This document shows positions 1 through 8,410 of a DNA stretch of 64,000 bases, piece after piece. Position numbers and translations under genes: made by a program. Under the pieces are notes generated by a model. It had not been told where the DNA came from, searched no databases, and was given only the letters and a program-made list of their open reading frames with translations. Origin of the DNA: Cryobacterium sp. PH31-L1. GTDB taxonomy: Bacteria; Actinomycetota; Actinomycetes; Actinomycetales; Microbacteriaceae. The stretch spans positions 124,001-188,000 of the forward strand of contig NZ_JASISM010000006.1 in NCBI RefSeq assembly GCF_030063145.1, written 5' to 3'. Every line of letters begins with the position of its first letter. The first letter of the stretch is position 1.

Positions 1-354
1 GCCGGTACGGCAGTACTGGCAGCTGCCACACGCGCTCCAGAGCCAAGCGTTGCCGACCAAGTCGCCGACAGCGAGGTCATCGACACCGGCGCCGAGGGCG
101 ACGACCTCACCGACACCCTCGTGGCCGGGAATAAACGGCGGGCTCGGCTTGACCGGCCAGTCGCCCTCCACGGCGTGCAGGTCGGTGTGGCAGACACCGC
201 TGCTGATCAGTTTGACCAAGGCCTGGCCGTGGCCGGGGGTTGGAACCGGAACCTCATCGATGGTGAGGTTCTGGCCGAACTCGTGCACCACGGCCGCGTG
301 CATGGTCGTAGGCACCCGGGTGGATTTTTTCGTATCGCTCTCGGTAATCGTCAT
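1..354 (-). CDS. adhP: Zinc-dependent alcohol dehydrogenase, N-terminal part (truncated by window edge)
   Basis: Reading leftwards from an ATG at 354, preceded by a GAAGGAGTT ribosome site at 359-367, the frame gives the N-terminus of a medium-chain zinc alcohol dehydrogenase, which interconverts primary alcohols and aldehydes with NAD. Visible hallmarks are the catalytic-zinc region (GVCHTDLHA), the GHEGVGEVV stretch with its zinc-ligand histidine, and the start of the structural zinc loop (CGSCQYC). The coenzyme domain lies outside the window. A second in-frame ATG at 303 would give a form about 17 residues shorter, closer to the family's usual N-terminus, but the strong ribosome site favours 354. 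It belongs to the chromosomal backbone left of the tRNA. Confidence 0.85.
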   Translation of the reverse strand, partial: MTITESDTKKSTRVPTTMHAAVVHEFGQNLTIDEVPVPTPGHGQALVKLISSGVCHTDLHAVEGDWPVKPSPPFIPGHEGVGEVVALGAGVDDLAVGDLVGNAWLWSACGSCQYCRTG

Positions 355-455
355 TGCCAAACTCCTTCGTTTGGGACATTTCGTCCGTTGCACGACGGTA
401 GATCAGCAAAGGTTGCCGCAACGTTGCGACCCCACCTGAAGGGTAGAAGAGTGCT

Positions 456-1823
456 CTATTCCTCGTGCGGGCGCTCGGCACCGTCATCGCGCAGCAGGTC
501 TTCGAGGGCCTGGTCGACGTCGTCGAGCACGTCGGGCTCTCCGCGAGCCGCACTCGTGAGGCGAGCAACGAGCTGCTGGGGATCGTCGATGTCCTGCTCG
601 GTGGGCAGCAGGTCGGGGTGCGCCCAGAGCCCGTCGCGCGCTTCGTTACCCACGGCATCCGTCACGGCCTGCCACATGGCAGCGGCCTCCCGCAGGCGGC
701 GCGGGCGCAGCTCCAGACCGACGAGGGTCGCGAAGGCGGATTCGGCCGGACCGCCGGAAGCCCGGCGGCGTTTGACCGTCTCGGCGATGGCATCCGCTTT
801 GGGCAGCCGGATGGTGGCTCGCGCGGTGACGACGTCGACCCAGCCTTCGACCAGGGCGAGCATCGTTTCGAGGCGGGCCAGCGCTGAAATCTGCGACTCG
901 TCCTGTTGCTGAATGAGCGAGCCGTCGACCATGGCCTGTCGCAGGTCTTCCGGGTTCGACGGGTCGAAGCTTCCGGCGAGTTCTTCGAGCCGGCTGGAGT
1001 CGATACTGATTCCGCGCGCGTACGCGGTGACCGCGCTGGTCAGGTGCAGGCGCAGCCAGCGGGCGTGACGAAACAGGCGGGCGTGGGCGATCTCGCGCAC
1101 GGCCAGGTAGATCTGCACCTGGTCGGCTGGAACGTCGAGGCCGTTGCCGAAGTCGGCAACGTTCTGGGGGAGCAGAGCGGCCTGCTGCTCGCCGAGCAGC
1201 GGAATGCCGACGTCGCCGCCGCTGACGACCTCGCTGGCGAGCTGGCCGACGACCTGGCCGAGCTGCATGGCGAACAGGGTACCGCCGATGCTGCGCACGA
1301 GCTGGCTCGCATTGGCGACCATGCCCTGCATCTCCTCCGGCACTTGCTCGGCGAAGACTCGGGTGAGAGAGTCGGAGATGCTCGTGGCGACGGGTTCGGC
1401 CAGCTGCGTCCAGAGCGGCATGGTCGCGGTGACCCATTCGCGGCGGGTCATCAGGCGTGGTTCAAGGGTCAGTTCGGCCACGGAGATGACGTCATCGAGC
1501 CAGAGCGCCGCAATGTGAAAGGCTTGGCGCAGCTGGGTCTGCTGCTCATCGGTCGCCGTGAGCTGGCCGTTGGCCGCTCGCTGCTGGCCCTGGGTCAGCG
1601 CAATCTGCCAGTCCACGCCGGTGCCTTGCGAGTTCATGGCACCCTGGAGCTGTTGCATGAGGGCGGCTACGCTGGCCGGGTCGTTCGGCAGGCCGGCAGC
1701 ACCAGCAAGCTGGCTCGGGTCGATTCCGCTCTTGCCGCTCAGAATGTCGCGCAGCATGTCGCGAAACTCGTCGCTCGGCTCGTTCGGGTTCTGATCGTTC
1801 GGGGGTAGGGAGTCGTCGGCCAC
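456..1823 (-). CDS. DUF2342 / zinc-dependent metalloprotease-like family protein
   Basis: This 455-residue soluble protein belongs to the actinobacterial DUF2342 family, often annotated as zinc-dependent metalloprotease or F420-biosynthesis-associated protein. The N-terminal 100 residues are acidic and Gln-rich. The conserved core runs from about residue 105 to 400 and contains REIAHARLF at 243-251 and LVEGWVDVV further on. No canonical HEXXH is present, so protease activity should not be assumed. The gene is divergent from the PDZ/Lon-like gene across a 145-base spacer, an arrangement I associate with core actinobacterial chromosomes. Confidence 0.75.
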   Translation of the reverse strand: MADDSLPPNDQNPNEPSDEFRDMLRDILSGKSGIDPSQLAGAAGLPNDPASVAALMQQLQGAMNSQGTGVDWQIALTQGQQRAANGQLTATDEQQTQLRQAFHIAALWLDDVISVAELTLEPRLMTRREWVTATMPLWTQLAEPVATSISDSLTRVFAEQVPEEMQGMVANASQLVRSIGGTLFAMQLGQVVGQLASEVVSGGDVGIPLLGEQQAALLPQNVADFGNGLDVPADQVQIYLAVREIAHARLFRHARWLRLHLTSAVTAYARGISIDSSRLEELAGSFDPSNPEDLRQAMVDGSLIQQQDESQISALARLETMLALVEGWVDVVTARATIRLPKADAIAETVKRRRASGGPAESAFATLVGLELRPRRLREAAAMWQAVTDAVGNEARDGLWAHPDLLPTEQDIDDPQQLVARLTSAARGEPDVLDDVDQALEDLLRDDGAERPHEE

Positions 1824-1967
1824 TTCAGGCCCCTCTCAGTTGCATACTTCTACGCTAGTGCGAGTAGCCCGCTCGGGGCTGGGAAATATCCTAGGCTGAA
1901 GGGCTTGCTGTGCGCCCGTCGCGAACACGACCAGTAACCAGAACAGAACCAACACGGAAGGAGCACG

Positions 1968-3071
1968 GTGGCTCTCTTCACCGATGACTCACCGGCACCC
2001 ACCAGTGCACGGCGCCGGCGCCCATCGATCGGCTGGATGGCGCTGTTGATCGCCCTCGTTGCCGGGGTGATTCTCGGCATCATGCCGGCCCCCTACGTCA
2101 TCGAGAAGCCAGGGCCAGTCTTCAACACCCTCGGCTCTGCCACCGACGCCGATGACGTCGAAACGCCGCTCATCACTATCCCCGACGAGACGGTCTACCC
2201 GACCAAGGGCACGCTCGACCTGCTCACGGTGTCGTTGCTCGGCAATCGGGAGAACCGCCCGAGCTGGCTCACGGTGGCCGGAGCCTGGCTCGACCCGAGC
2301 GAGGCAGTACTGCCCATTGATCAGGTCTTTCCCGAGAACGTCAGCACCGAGCAGCGCGACGCGCAGTCCAGCGCCGACATGATAAATTCCCAACAGGATG
2401 CCATCGCTGCCGCACTCACGCACCTCGGCTACGACTATCCCACGATGGTCTCGGTGGTCAGCCTGCCCGACGGTTCCCCCGCTGCGGGCATTATCGAGCC
2501 CAAAGACCAGGTGACCGCGGTCAATGGTACGGCGGTGGACAACGTTGCCGAACTGCGTGCTGCGTTGCAGACCAGCGGGGCCGACAAGGCGGCTAGCGTC
2601 GACATTGTGCGGGCCGGGGTTGCCCAGACCGTCTCGGTCACCCCGATCGATAGCAAGGGCACCGTCGTGGCCGGAGTCAACGTTTCGGTCGCGTACGACT
2701 TTCCGTTCGAGGTGCAGATTCAACTCGACAAGGTCGGCGGTCCCAGTGCCGGCATGATGTTCGCGCTCGGCATCATCGACAAGCTCACCCCCGGTCAGCT
2801 GCAGGGCGGCGAAAACGTTGCAGGGACCGGAACCATTGACCAGTCCGGCGCGGTCGGTCCGATCGGCGGCATCCAGCAGAAACTGCACGGCGCGCTGGAG
2901 AGTGGGGCCACCTGGTTCCTGGCCCCCAGCGATAACTGCGACGAGGTGACCGGAAATATCCCCGACGGTCTGACCGTATTCTCGGTGTCGACGCTCGATC
3001 AGGCGCTCACGGCTCTCGACGGAATCAAGACCGGCGACACCAGCGACCTGCCGACCTGCCCGGTCAAATAA
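1968..3071 (+). CDS. PDZ and Lon-protease-like domain protein (YlbL type)
   Basis: 367 residues, starting at GTG 1968 behind GAAGGAG. One N-terminal membrane segment (about residues 22-40) anchors the protein, so the rest is probably extracytoplasmic. A PDZ-like domain covers roughly 150-230 (DQVTAVNGTAVDNVAEL). The C-terminal S16 Lon catalytic fold follows, with the Ser-Lys dyad visible as GGPSAGMMFAL (Ser260) and GGIQQKLHG (Lys305). It lacks the Lon ATPase, as expected for YlbL/SepM-like secreted proteases. Core gene, upstream of the UPF0182 protein. Confidence 0.88.
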   Translation: MALFTDDSPAPTSARRRRPSIGWMALLIALVAGVILGIMPAPYVIEKPGPVFNTLGSATDADDVETPLITIPDETVYPTKGTLDLLTVSLLGNRENRPSWLTVAGAWLDPSEAVLPIDQVFPENVSTEQRDAQSSADMINSQQDAIAAALTHLGYDYPTMVSVVSLPDGSPAAGIIEPKDQVTAVNGTAVDNVAELRAALQTSGADKAASVDIVRAGVAQTVSVTPIDSKGTVVAGVNVSVAYDFPFEVQIQLDKVGGPSAGMMFALGIIDKLTPGQLQGGENVAGTGTIDQSGAVGPIGGIQQKLHGALESGATWFLAPSDNCDEVTGNIPDGLTVFSVSTLDQALTALDGIKTGDTSDLPTCPVK

Positions 3072-3204
3072 CGAAACAGTGTAGTCCCCTGAACGACTGG
3101 CAGTGATGACTCTCTCAGGGGCGCCTAACTAGGATGGAGGCTGACCCTGATCATGTAGTCAATGATCACCCTGTACCCAACGACTGAGCGCAAGAGGCCA
3201 ATTC

Positions 3205-6120
3205 GTGAGTTCATCAGCAGCCGACAACGCCCCACGGCGCAGCCGAGCCCCGCTAGCAATCACCGCAGCAATTATCGCAGGGCTGGTGATCCTGTTCTTT
3301 ATCTTCGCCGGACTGTATACCGATGTGTTGTGGTTCGACCAACTCGGGTTCCTTAACGTGCTGACCACCCAGTGGATCGCCGGCACCGTGCTGTTCCTGA
3401 TCGGGTTTGTCGCCATGGCCGTACCGGTGTGGGTGAGCATCCAATTGGCCTACCGCCTGCGCCCGGTCTACGCGAAGCTCAACTCGCAGCTCGATCGCTA
3501 CCAGCAGGTCATCGAGCCGCTGCGTCGCCTCGCGATGTACGGTATCCCCGCACTCCTCGGCCTCTTCGCCGGCGTGGCTGCTGCCACCCGTTGGCAGACC
3601 GTTCTCATGTGGCTCAACCGCACCGAAACCGGGCGCGTTGACCCGCAGTTCAACTTCGACATCTCCTTCTACCTGATGGACCTGCCGTTCTACCAGGCCG
3701 TGCTCGCCTTCGCATCCGCTGTGGTGCTCATCGCTGCTCTCGTCGCGGTCGCGACCAGTTACCTGTACGGCTCCATTCGGGTGTCCGGTCGTGAAGTCCT
3801 CATCTCCAAGGCCGCTCGCGTTCAGATCGCCGTCACGGCGGCCCTGTACCTGCTGCTGCAGGCCGTGAGCATCTGGTTCGACCAGTACTCCACCCTGACC
3901 AACCAGGGCACGCTCATTACCGGCGCCGGCTACACCGACGTGAACGCGACCATCCCCGGCCGCGCCATTCTCGCCGGAATCGCCGCCGTCGTTGCCCTGC
4001 TCTTCATTCTCACGGCCATCATCGGCCGCTGGCGCCTGCCGGTCATCGGCACCGCGCTGCTGATCGTGTCGAGCCTGCTGATCGGTTCGCTCTACCCGTG
4101 GGTGGTCGAGCGTTTTCAGGTGGAGCCCAGTGCCAAGGCGCTCGAAGCGCCGTACATCGAGCGCAATATCGACCTCACTCGGGACGCCTACGGCGTTGCG
4201 AACATCGAAGAGATCGCCTACGACGCGAAGACCACGGCTGAGCCGGGCGCCCTGCGCGCCGACGCCGCGACCACCGCGAACATTCGTATTCTCGACCCGG
4301 CCCTGGTCAGTGACTCGTTCGGGCAGCTTGAGCAGTTCCGCCAGTACTACCAGTTCCCCAACAACCTCGACGTCGACCGCTACATGATCGACGGCGAGTC
4401 GCAGGACACCGTCGTTGCTGTGCGAGACCTCAACCTCGACGGCCTGAACACTGGCAACACTTGGGTCAACTCGAGGACCGTCTACACCCACGGCTATGGT
4501 GTGGTTGCTGCTTACGGCAACCAGCGCTCGGTCGACGGGCAGCCGGTGTTCCTCGAATCGGGCATTCCCACAAGCGGTGCGCTCGGTGACTTTGAACCGC
4601 GCATCTACTTCGGCGAAACTTCACCGGAATATTCGATTGTCGGTGCTGAAGAGGGCAGCAAGTCAATTGAACTTGACTACCCATCCGGCACAGAGGGTGC
4701 GGGACAGACCTACACGACGTTCAGCGGCGACGGCGGACCGAAACTCGACAACGCGTTCAAGAAGCTCATCTACGCGCTCAAGTTCCAGTCGGAGCAGATT
4801 TTCTTGGCCAATTCGGTCAACGACAAGTCACAGATTCTCTATGACCGTGATCCGGTCACCCGTGTGCAGAAGGTCGCGCCGTACCTGACCCTCGACTCCG
4901 ACGCCTACCCATCGGTCGTTGACGGTCGCGTGAAGTGGATTATTGATGGATACACGACATCGGCAAGCTATCCGTACTCGACCCCAGTTAGCCTGAGCGA
5001 CGCCATCGCCGACACTCAGACTCCTGCCCAGCCGTATGCGCTGGACAGCATCAACTACATGCGAAACTCGGTCAAAGCCACCGTCGATGCCTACAGCGGC
5101 GAGGTCACCCTCTACGCCTGGGACGACAAAGAGCCCTTGCTGCAGACCTGGCAGAAGATCTTCCCGTCGACGCTCAAGCCCATGAGCGAGATGAGCGGCG
5201 ATCTCATGAGCCACGTTCGCTACCCGGCTGATCTGTTCAAGGTGCAGCGGGCCATCCTCGGCCAGTACCACGTCACCGACCCGGGTTCGTTCTACTCCAA
5301 GGACGACGCGTGGATCTCGCCGAACGACCCCGACTCGCCCGCAGCCAACCCCACCTTGCAGCCGCCGTACTACCTCACCATGCAGGTACCAGGGTCGGAC
5401 AAGCCGTCGTTCTCGATGTACTCCACTTTCCAGCCGGAAGCGACCGGTGAATCCAGTCGTAACGTGCTCTACGGCTACCTCGCTGTGGACGCCGACGCCG
5501 GATCAGTGGACGGTGTCAGGGCGGATGGCTATGGCCAGCTGAGACTGCTCAACCTGCCCAAGGATGGCACCGTGCCCGGCCCCGGCCAGGTGCAGAACGT
5601 CTTCAACGCCGACCCGACTGTGTCGACCGAGCTCAACCTGCTTAGACAGGGGTCCTCGACCGTGCTGAACGGTAACCTGCTGACCCTCCCGGTCGGTGGC
5701 GGACTGCTCTACGTGCAGCCTGTTTACGTGAAGTCAACCGGTGAGACCAGTTACCCGCTGCTGCAGAAGGTGCTCGTGGCCTTCGGCGATCAGATCGCGT
5801 TCGAAGACACCCTGAACGGCGCCCTCGACGTGTTGTTCGGCGGCGACTCCGGTGCGACTGCGGGTGACACGGCCGTGCCCGACACGGCGGCCACTGGTGG
5901 CACGACAGGTGAGACGCCGGCCACGGGCACTGATGTGCCCAGCACGTCGACCGGCGATCCGGCAACGGATGCTGAACTCAAGTCGCTGCTCGCCGTCGCC
6001 AAGACTGCGCTCGCCGACAAGGCAACCGCACTCGCCGCCGGCAACTTCGCCGACTATGGCACGGCAGACGCCAAGCTCTCCGAGACGATCGCGAGCATGC
6101 TCGCCCTGCTCGGCGAGTAA
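3205..6120 (+). CDS. UPF0182 family large membrane protein
   Basis: A 971-residue protein of the UPF0182 family (COG1615), of unknown function and widespread in actinobacteria. The first 300 or so residues hold about seven hydrophobic segments. A long globular, probably extracytoplasmic part follows, with conserved runs such as EAPYIERNIDLTRDAYG, then a low-complexity Ala/Thr/Gly linker near 890-925 and a C-terminal helix rich in Ala and Leu. The start is GTG 3205. The gene is followed by a strong hairpin at 6133-6181, closing the backbone segment before the tRNA. Confidence 0.9.
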   Translation: MSSSAADNAPRRSRAPLAITAAIIAGLVILFFIFAGLYTDVLWFDQLGFLNVLTTQWIAGTVLFLIGFVAMAVPVWVSIQLAYRLRPVYAKLNSQLDRYQQVIEPLRRLAMYGIPALLGLFAGVAAATRWQTVLMWLNRTETGRVDPQFNFDISFYLMDLPFYQAVLAFASAVVLIAALVAVATSYLYGSIRVSGREVLISKAARVQIAVTAALYLLLQAVSIWFDQYSTLTNQGTLITGAGYTDVNATIPGRAILAGIAAVVALLFILTAIIGRWRLPVIGTALLIVSSLLIGSLYPWVVERFQVEPSAKALEAPYIERNIDLTRDAYGVANIEEIAYDAKTTAEPGALRADAATTANIRILDPALVSDSFGQLEQFRQYYQFPNNLDVDRYMIDGESQDTVVAVRDLNLDGLNTGNTWVNSRTVYTHGYGVVAAYGNQRSVDGQPVFLESGIPTSGALGDFEPRIYFGETSPEYSIVGAEEGSKSIELDYPSGTEGAGQTYTTFSGDGGPKLDNAFKKLIYALKFQSEQIFLANSVNDKSQILYDRDPVTRVQKVAPYLTLDSDAYPSVVDGRVKWIIDGYTTSASYPYSTPVSLSDAIADTQTPAQPYALDSINYMRNSVKATVDAYSGEVTLYAWDDKEPLLQTWQKIFPSTLKPMSEMSGDLMSHVRYPADLFKVQRAILGQYHVTDPGSFYSKDDAWISPNDPDSPAANPTLQPPYYLTMQVPGSDKPSFSMYSTFQPEATGESSRNVLYGYLAVDADAGSVDGVRADGYGQLRLLNLPKDGTVPGPGQVQNVFNADPTVSTELNLLRQGSSTVLNGNLLTLPVGGGLLYVQPVYVKSTGETSYPLLQKVLVAFGDQIAFEDTLNGALDVLFGGDSGATAGDTAVPDTAATGGTTGETPATGTDVPSTSTGDPATDAELKSLLAVAKTALADKATALAAGNFADYGTADAKLSETIASMLALLGE

Positions 6121-6132
6121 GTCAGACCCGCG

Positions 6133-6181
6133 CACAGGCTGCAAGCCCTCACCCGTCTTGGGTGGGGGCTTGCAGCCTGTG
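6133..6181 (+). terminator. Strong hairpin after the UPF0182 gene
   Basis: The arms 6133-6154 and 6160-6181 are complementary over 22 base pairs with one G-T pair and a five-base loop, starting 13 bases after the stop codon. There is no T-run, so it may be an intrinsic terminator of the high-GC type or an mRNA 3' end stabiliser. Confidence 0.65.
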
Positions 6182-6339
6182 TGCGCTGCGCCACGGGCGG
6201 GGGCGTTGAACATTTTCCTTGCGGCGAGCTACTCCATGGTGTTTGATGCCAGTAGAGACGCAGATTCGGTGCCCAATTGGCGATATCAACGCAAAGTGGT
6301 CGACCGAACTTTCAGGGTGTGCTAAATTTGTACTTGTAG

Positions 6340-6413
6340 CGCGGGGTGGAGCAGTTCGGTAGCTCGCTGGGCTCATAACCCAGAGGTCGTAGGTTCAAAT
6401 CCTGCCCCCGCAA
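6340..6413 (+). tRNA. Initiator tRNA-fMet (CAT)
   Basis: A complete cloverleaf can be folded. The acceptor stem 6340-6346 pairs with the 3' strand ending at 6412, but position 1 is C opposite A72, the unpaired first position typical of bacterial initiator tRNA. The D stem is GAGC/GCTC. The anticodon stem CTGGG/CCCAG closes the loop CTCATAA, with three consecutive G:C pairs as in initiators. The T arm is GTAGG-TTCAAAT-CCTGC. The 3' CCA is not encoded. The integrase module starts immediately downstream, so the 3' half of this gene is the probable attachment site. Confidence 0.93.
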
Positions 6414-6444
6414 CTAAAAAGTCCAGGTCAGTTAGGTTTTTCGG

Positions 6445-6458
6445 TCCCTCATGAGGGA
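6445..6458. promoter_or_regulatory. 14-bp perfect palindrome upstream of xis-int
   Basis: TCCCTCATGAGGGA is a perfect palindrome 31 bases after the tRNA and ahead of the excisionase and integrase genes. Position and symmetry fit a binding site for an element-encoded regulator or excisionase. No functional evidence is available from sequence alone. Confidence 0.35.
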
Positions 6459-6481
6459 GTGAAAAATGACAGACTCGGCGC

Positions 6482-6518
6482 AAACTCGGCGCGGCCCATG
6501 GTCGCGCCGAGTTTTTTT
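6482..6518 (+). terminator. Rho-independent terminator between tRNA-fMet and xis-int
   Basis: The arms 6482-6493 and 6503-6514 form a perfect 12-bp stem (AAACTCGGCGCG and its complement) with a nine-base loop, running into seven consecutive T (6512-6518). It is a textbook intrinsic terminator that would end tRNA transcription. The xis-int genes would then need their own promoter between about 6519 and 6585. Confidence 0.85.
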
Positions 6519-6585
6519 GTCCCCGCGCCAGGTGCGCCTTGGACCACCTCGGCAACGTTCGGGATGGCTCGCGCACCTGTTGTGT

Positions 6586-6822
6586 ATGGACACCCTGCAC
6601 ACGTTCCCCGGACTCGAGCCGGTGCTGACGACCAGTCAACTCGCCGCCCACCTTGGCGTCCCCGTCCAGACCATTCACGATCTGCGCCACGCCCACCGCG
6701 GTCCGCGGGGTTTCCGGGTGGGCCGCGAGATGCGCTACCGCCTCTCCGAAGTGCAGCACTGGGTCGAAGCCATGGAATCGGAAGACCATGCCGCCGACTT
6801 CGCCGATGGCGCCCGACGATGA
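6586..6822 (+). CDS. xis: Excisionase-like helix-turn-helix protein
   Basis: 78 residues from ATG 6586. The sequence LTTSQLAAHLGVPVQTIHDLRHAHRGPRGFRVGREMRYRLSEVQHWVEAME is the MerR-like excisionase DNA-binding fold (helix-turn-helix plus beta wing) common in recombination directionality factors of actinobacterial elements. Its stop overlaps the integrase start (ATGA at 6819-6822), so the two are translationally coupled. The likely role is to direct the integrase toward excision. A regulatory function alone cannot be excluded. Confidence 0.75.
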   Translation: MDTLHTFPGLEPVLTTSQLAAHLGVPVQTIHDLRHAHRGPRGFRVGREMRYRLSEVQHWVEAMESEDHAADFADGARR

Positions 6823-8030
6823 CCGGGCGTGACCGGCTCGAGATCGGAACCTACGGAGACATCAACACCACCCGCATGCCCAGCGGCAACATTCGAGCCG
6901 AGGTTCGGTATCGGGACGGCGACGGCGCCGTGCGCAAGGTGACGACGACTGCGGCGACCGTCAGGGAAGCCAAGCAAAACCTGCGTACGAAGCTCCAACG
7001 GCGCAATGCTGCCACGGGGTTTGGTGACGAGCTCTCCCCGGAGAGCACGGTGACCGAGCTCGCCGCAGCGTGGCTGGCAGATGTTCAGGTGCGCTCCGAT
7101 CTCGCCGCCGGAACGAAGGACCTGTACCGACGTGAACTGAACAGTCTCGTGCTACCTACCTTCAAGTCGTTCCGGCTGCGGGAGATCACAACCGGGCGGC
7201 TGGATCAGTTTCTCAAGGGGCAGACGAAGGTCTCCTACGCGCATGCCCGGCACAGTCGCGTGGTGCTCAACCTCATGTTCAACTACGCGCTGAGACAGGA
7301 CGCGCTGCACCACAATCCGGTGCGTGGCACGACCCGCCTCAAGCCGCCGACGAGCAAGCCGGTCGCCCTCAATCTCGATCATTTGCACGAGGTGCGGCAG
7401 GCGGTGTCGTCGTGGCGCAGCGGGCCTGCTGTTAGCGGACCGCGGCCCGATGGTCAGGTCAAGGACGTGATCGAGGTGATGCTCGGTACCAGCGACCGCA
7501 TTGGAGAGGCGCTCGCCCTGCGCAAACGAGACATCAACGACACCGTGGTTCCCATGCAGGTGACCGTCGCGGGCACCCTGGTGGTCATCAAGGGAAAATC
7601 GGTCTACCGCCAAGACCACCCAAAAACATCAACATCGACTCGAACACTGCAGGTGCCAGATTTCACGGCCGAGGTATTGCGACGTCGACTGGCCCTCCTT
7701 GAGGACGAGCACGACGACCACCTGGTCTTCTTCACTCGGGTCGGGACGCCGTTGTCGCCCTACAACGTGCGGCGAACTCTGCGCAAAATGCTCGCCGATG
7801 CCGGGCTCTCTCATTTGAAAGTCACGCCGCATACGTTCCGGCGTACCGCCGGCACTGTGATTGCCCGTGCGACCGACGCGGAGACCGCTGCCGAGGTTCT
7901 CGGAAACAGCCCCGAGATCGCGAAGAAACACTACATCGAACCGGAGGAGCCGGCGCCCATTGCTACTCCCGCGCTTCTCCTGGGGGTACTTGCTCCGCGC
8001 ATTGCACCCATGCGGGCGGCACAGGACTGA
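6819..8030 (+). CDS. int: Site-specific tyrosine recombinase (ICE integrase)
   Basis: A 403-residue phage-type integrase starting at ATG 6819, where it overlaps the excisionase stop by four bases. An N-terminal arm-type DNA-binding segment (1-70) and a SAM-like core-binding domain (about 75-180) precede the catalytic domain (about 185-380). The catalytic residues are visible: Arg227 (SDRIGEAL), the HTFRR box with His338 and Arg341, and the nucleophile Tyr372 (KKHYIEP). A position often His in the LGH motif is Asn (LGN). The gene lies about 400 bases from tRNA-fMet and reads away from it. It is the defining gene of the element's left end. Confidence 0.92.
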   Translation: MTGRDRLEIGTYGDINTTRMPSGNIRAEVRYRDGDGAVRKVTTTAATVREAKQNLRTKLQRRNAATGFGDELSPESTVTELAAAWLADVQVRSDLAAGTKDLYRRELNSLVLPTFKSFRLREITTGRLDQFLKGQTKVSYAHARHSRVVLNLMFNYALRQDALHHNPVRGTTRLKPPTSKPVALNLDHLHEVRQAVSSWRSGPAVSGPRPDGQVKDVIEVMLGTSDRIGEALALRKRDINDTVVPMQVTVAGTLVVIKGKSVYRQDHPKTSTSTRTLQVPDFTAEVLRRRLALLEDEHDDHLVFFTRVGTPLSPYNVRRTLRKMLADAGLSHLKVTPHTFRRTAGTVIARATDAETAAEVLGNSPEIAKKHYIEPEEPAPIATPALLLGVLAPRIAPMRAAQD

Positions 8031-8410
8031 TTCCGTCAGGTGATGAAGCTGCGCCTGAGCACTAGCAGCGAATCCGTTCAGAGTTGTGGCTGCGCTCCTC
8101 GGTTTTGCCATGACTACAGTGAGGAGGGTAACGCGGCAAGGAGGTTCTGTGACGTAGTTATAGGAATCGAGGCGCCGCGACATCCGGTGAGTTCTCACCA
8201 AATGCTGATGAAGAGTGAGACATCTTGTATTTCCAGGGTTGTGCGACAGCCAGAGCTCCCGAGGGTTGTCCCGTATGACGCTCGTGAGCGGGGTTTCCTT
8301 ACGGGCCAGGAAAACGCGACAAGTGTGCTCAGGCTGGCGGCACATTCCAATCTCCACGGGGACGTTTCCGCTGGAGGTCCGGTTTGCGGACAGAATCGGC
8401 GAGCAGTTCG
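8031..8410. other. Non-coding stretch, nothing recognised
   Basis: 380 bases between the integrase and the nuclease gene. Open frames exist but their translations look like shadow sequence (no recognisable motif, skewed composition, no ribosome site). I see no RNA gene or obvious attachment repeat here. Confidence 0.5.

Noticed and set aside
646..1437. Long Arg-rich open frames antisense or in alternative frames to the DUF2342, UPF0182, T4CP and TrbL genes
   Set aside because: They are shadows of high-GC coding sequence, with Arg/Pro/Ala-biased composition, no ribosome sites and full overlap with recognised genes.
3086..3122. CCCCTGA / TCAGGGG inverted repeat after the PDZ/Lon gene as a terminator
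   Set aside because: Only seven base pairs around a loop of over 20 bases and no T-run; too weak to call.
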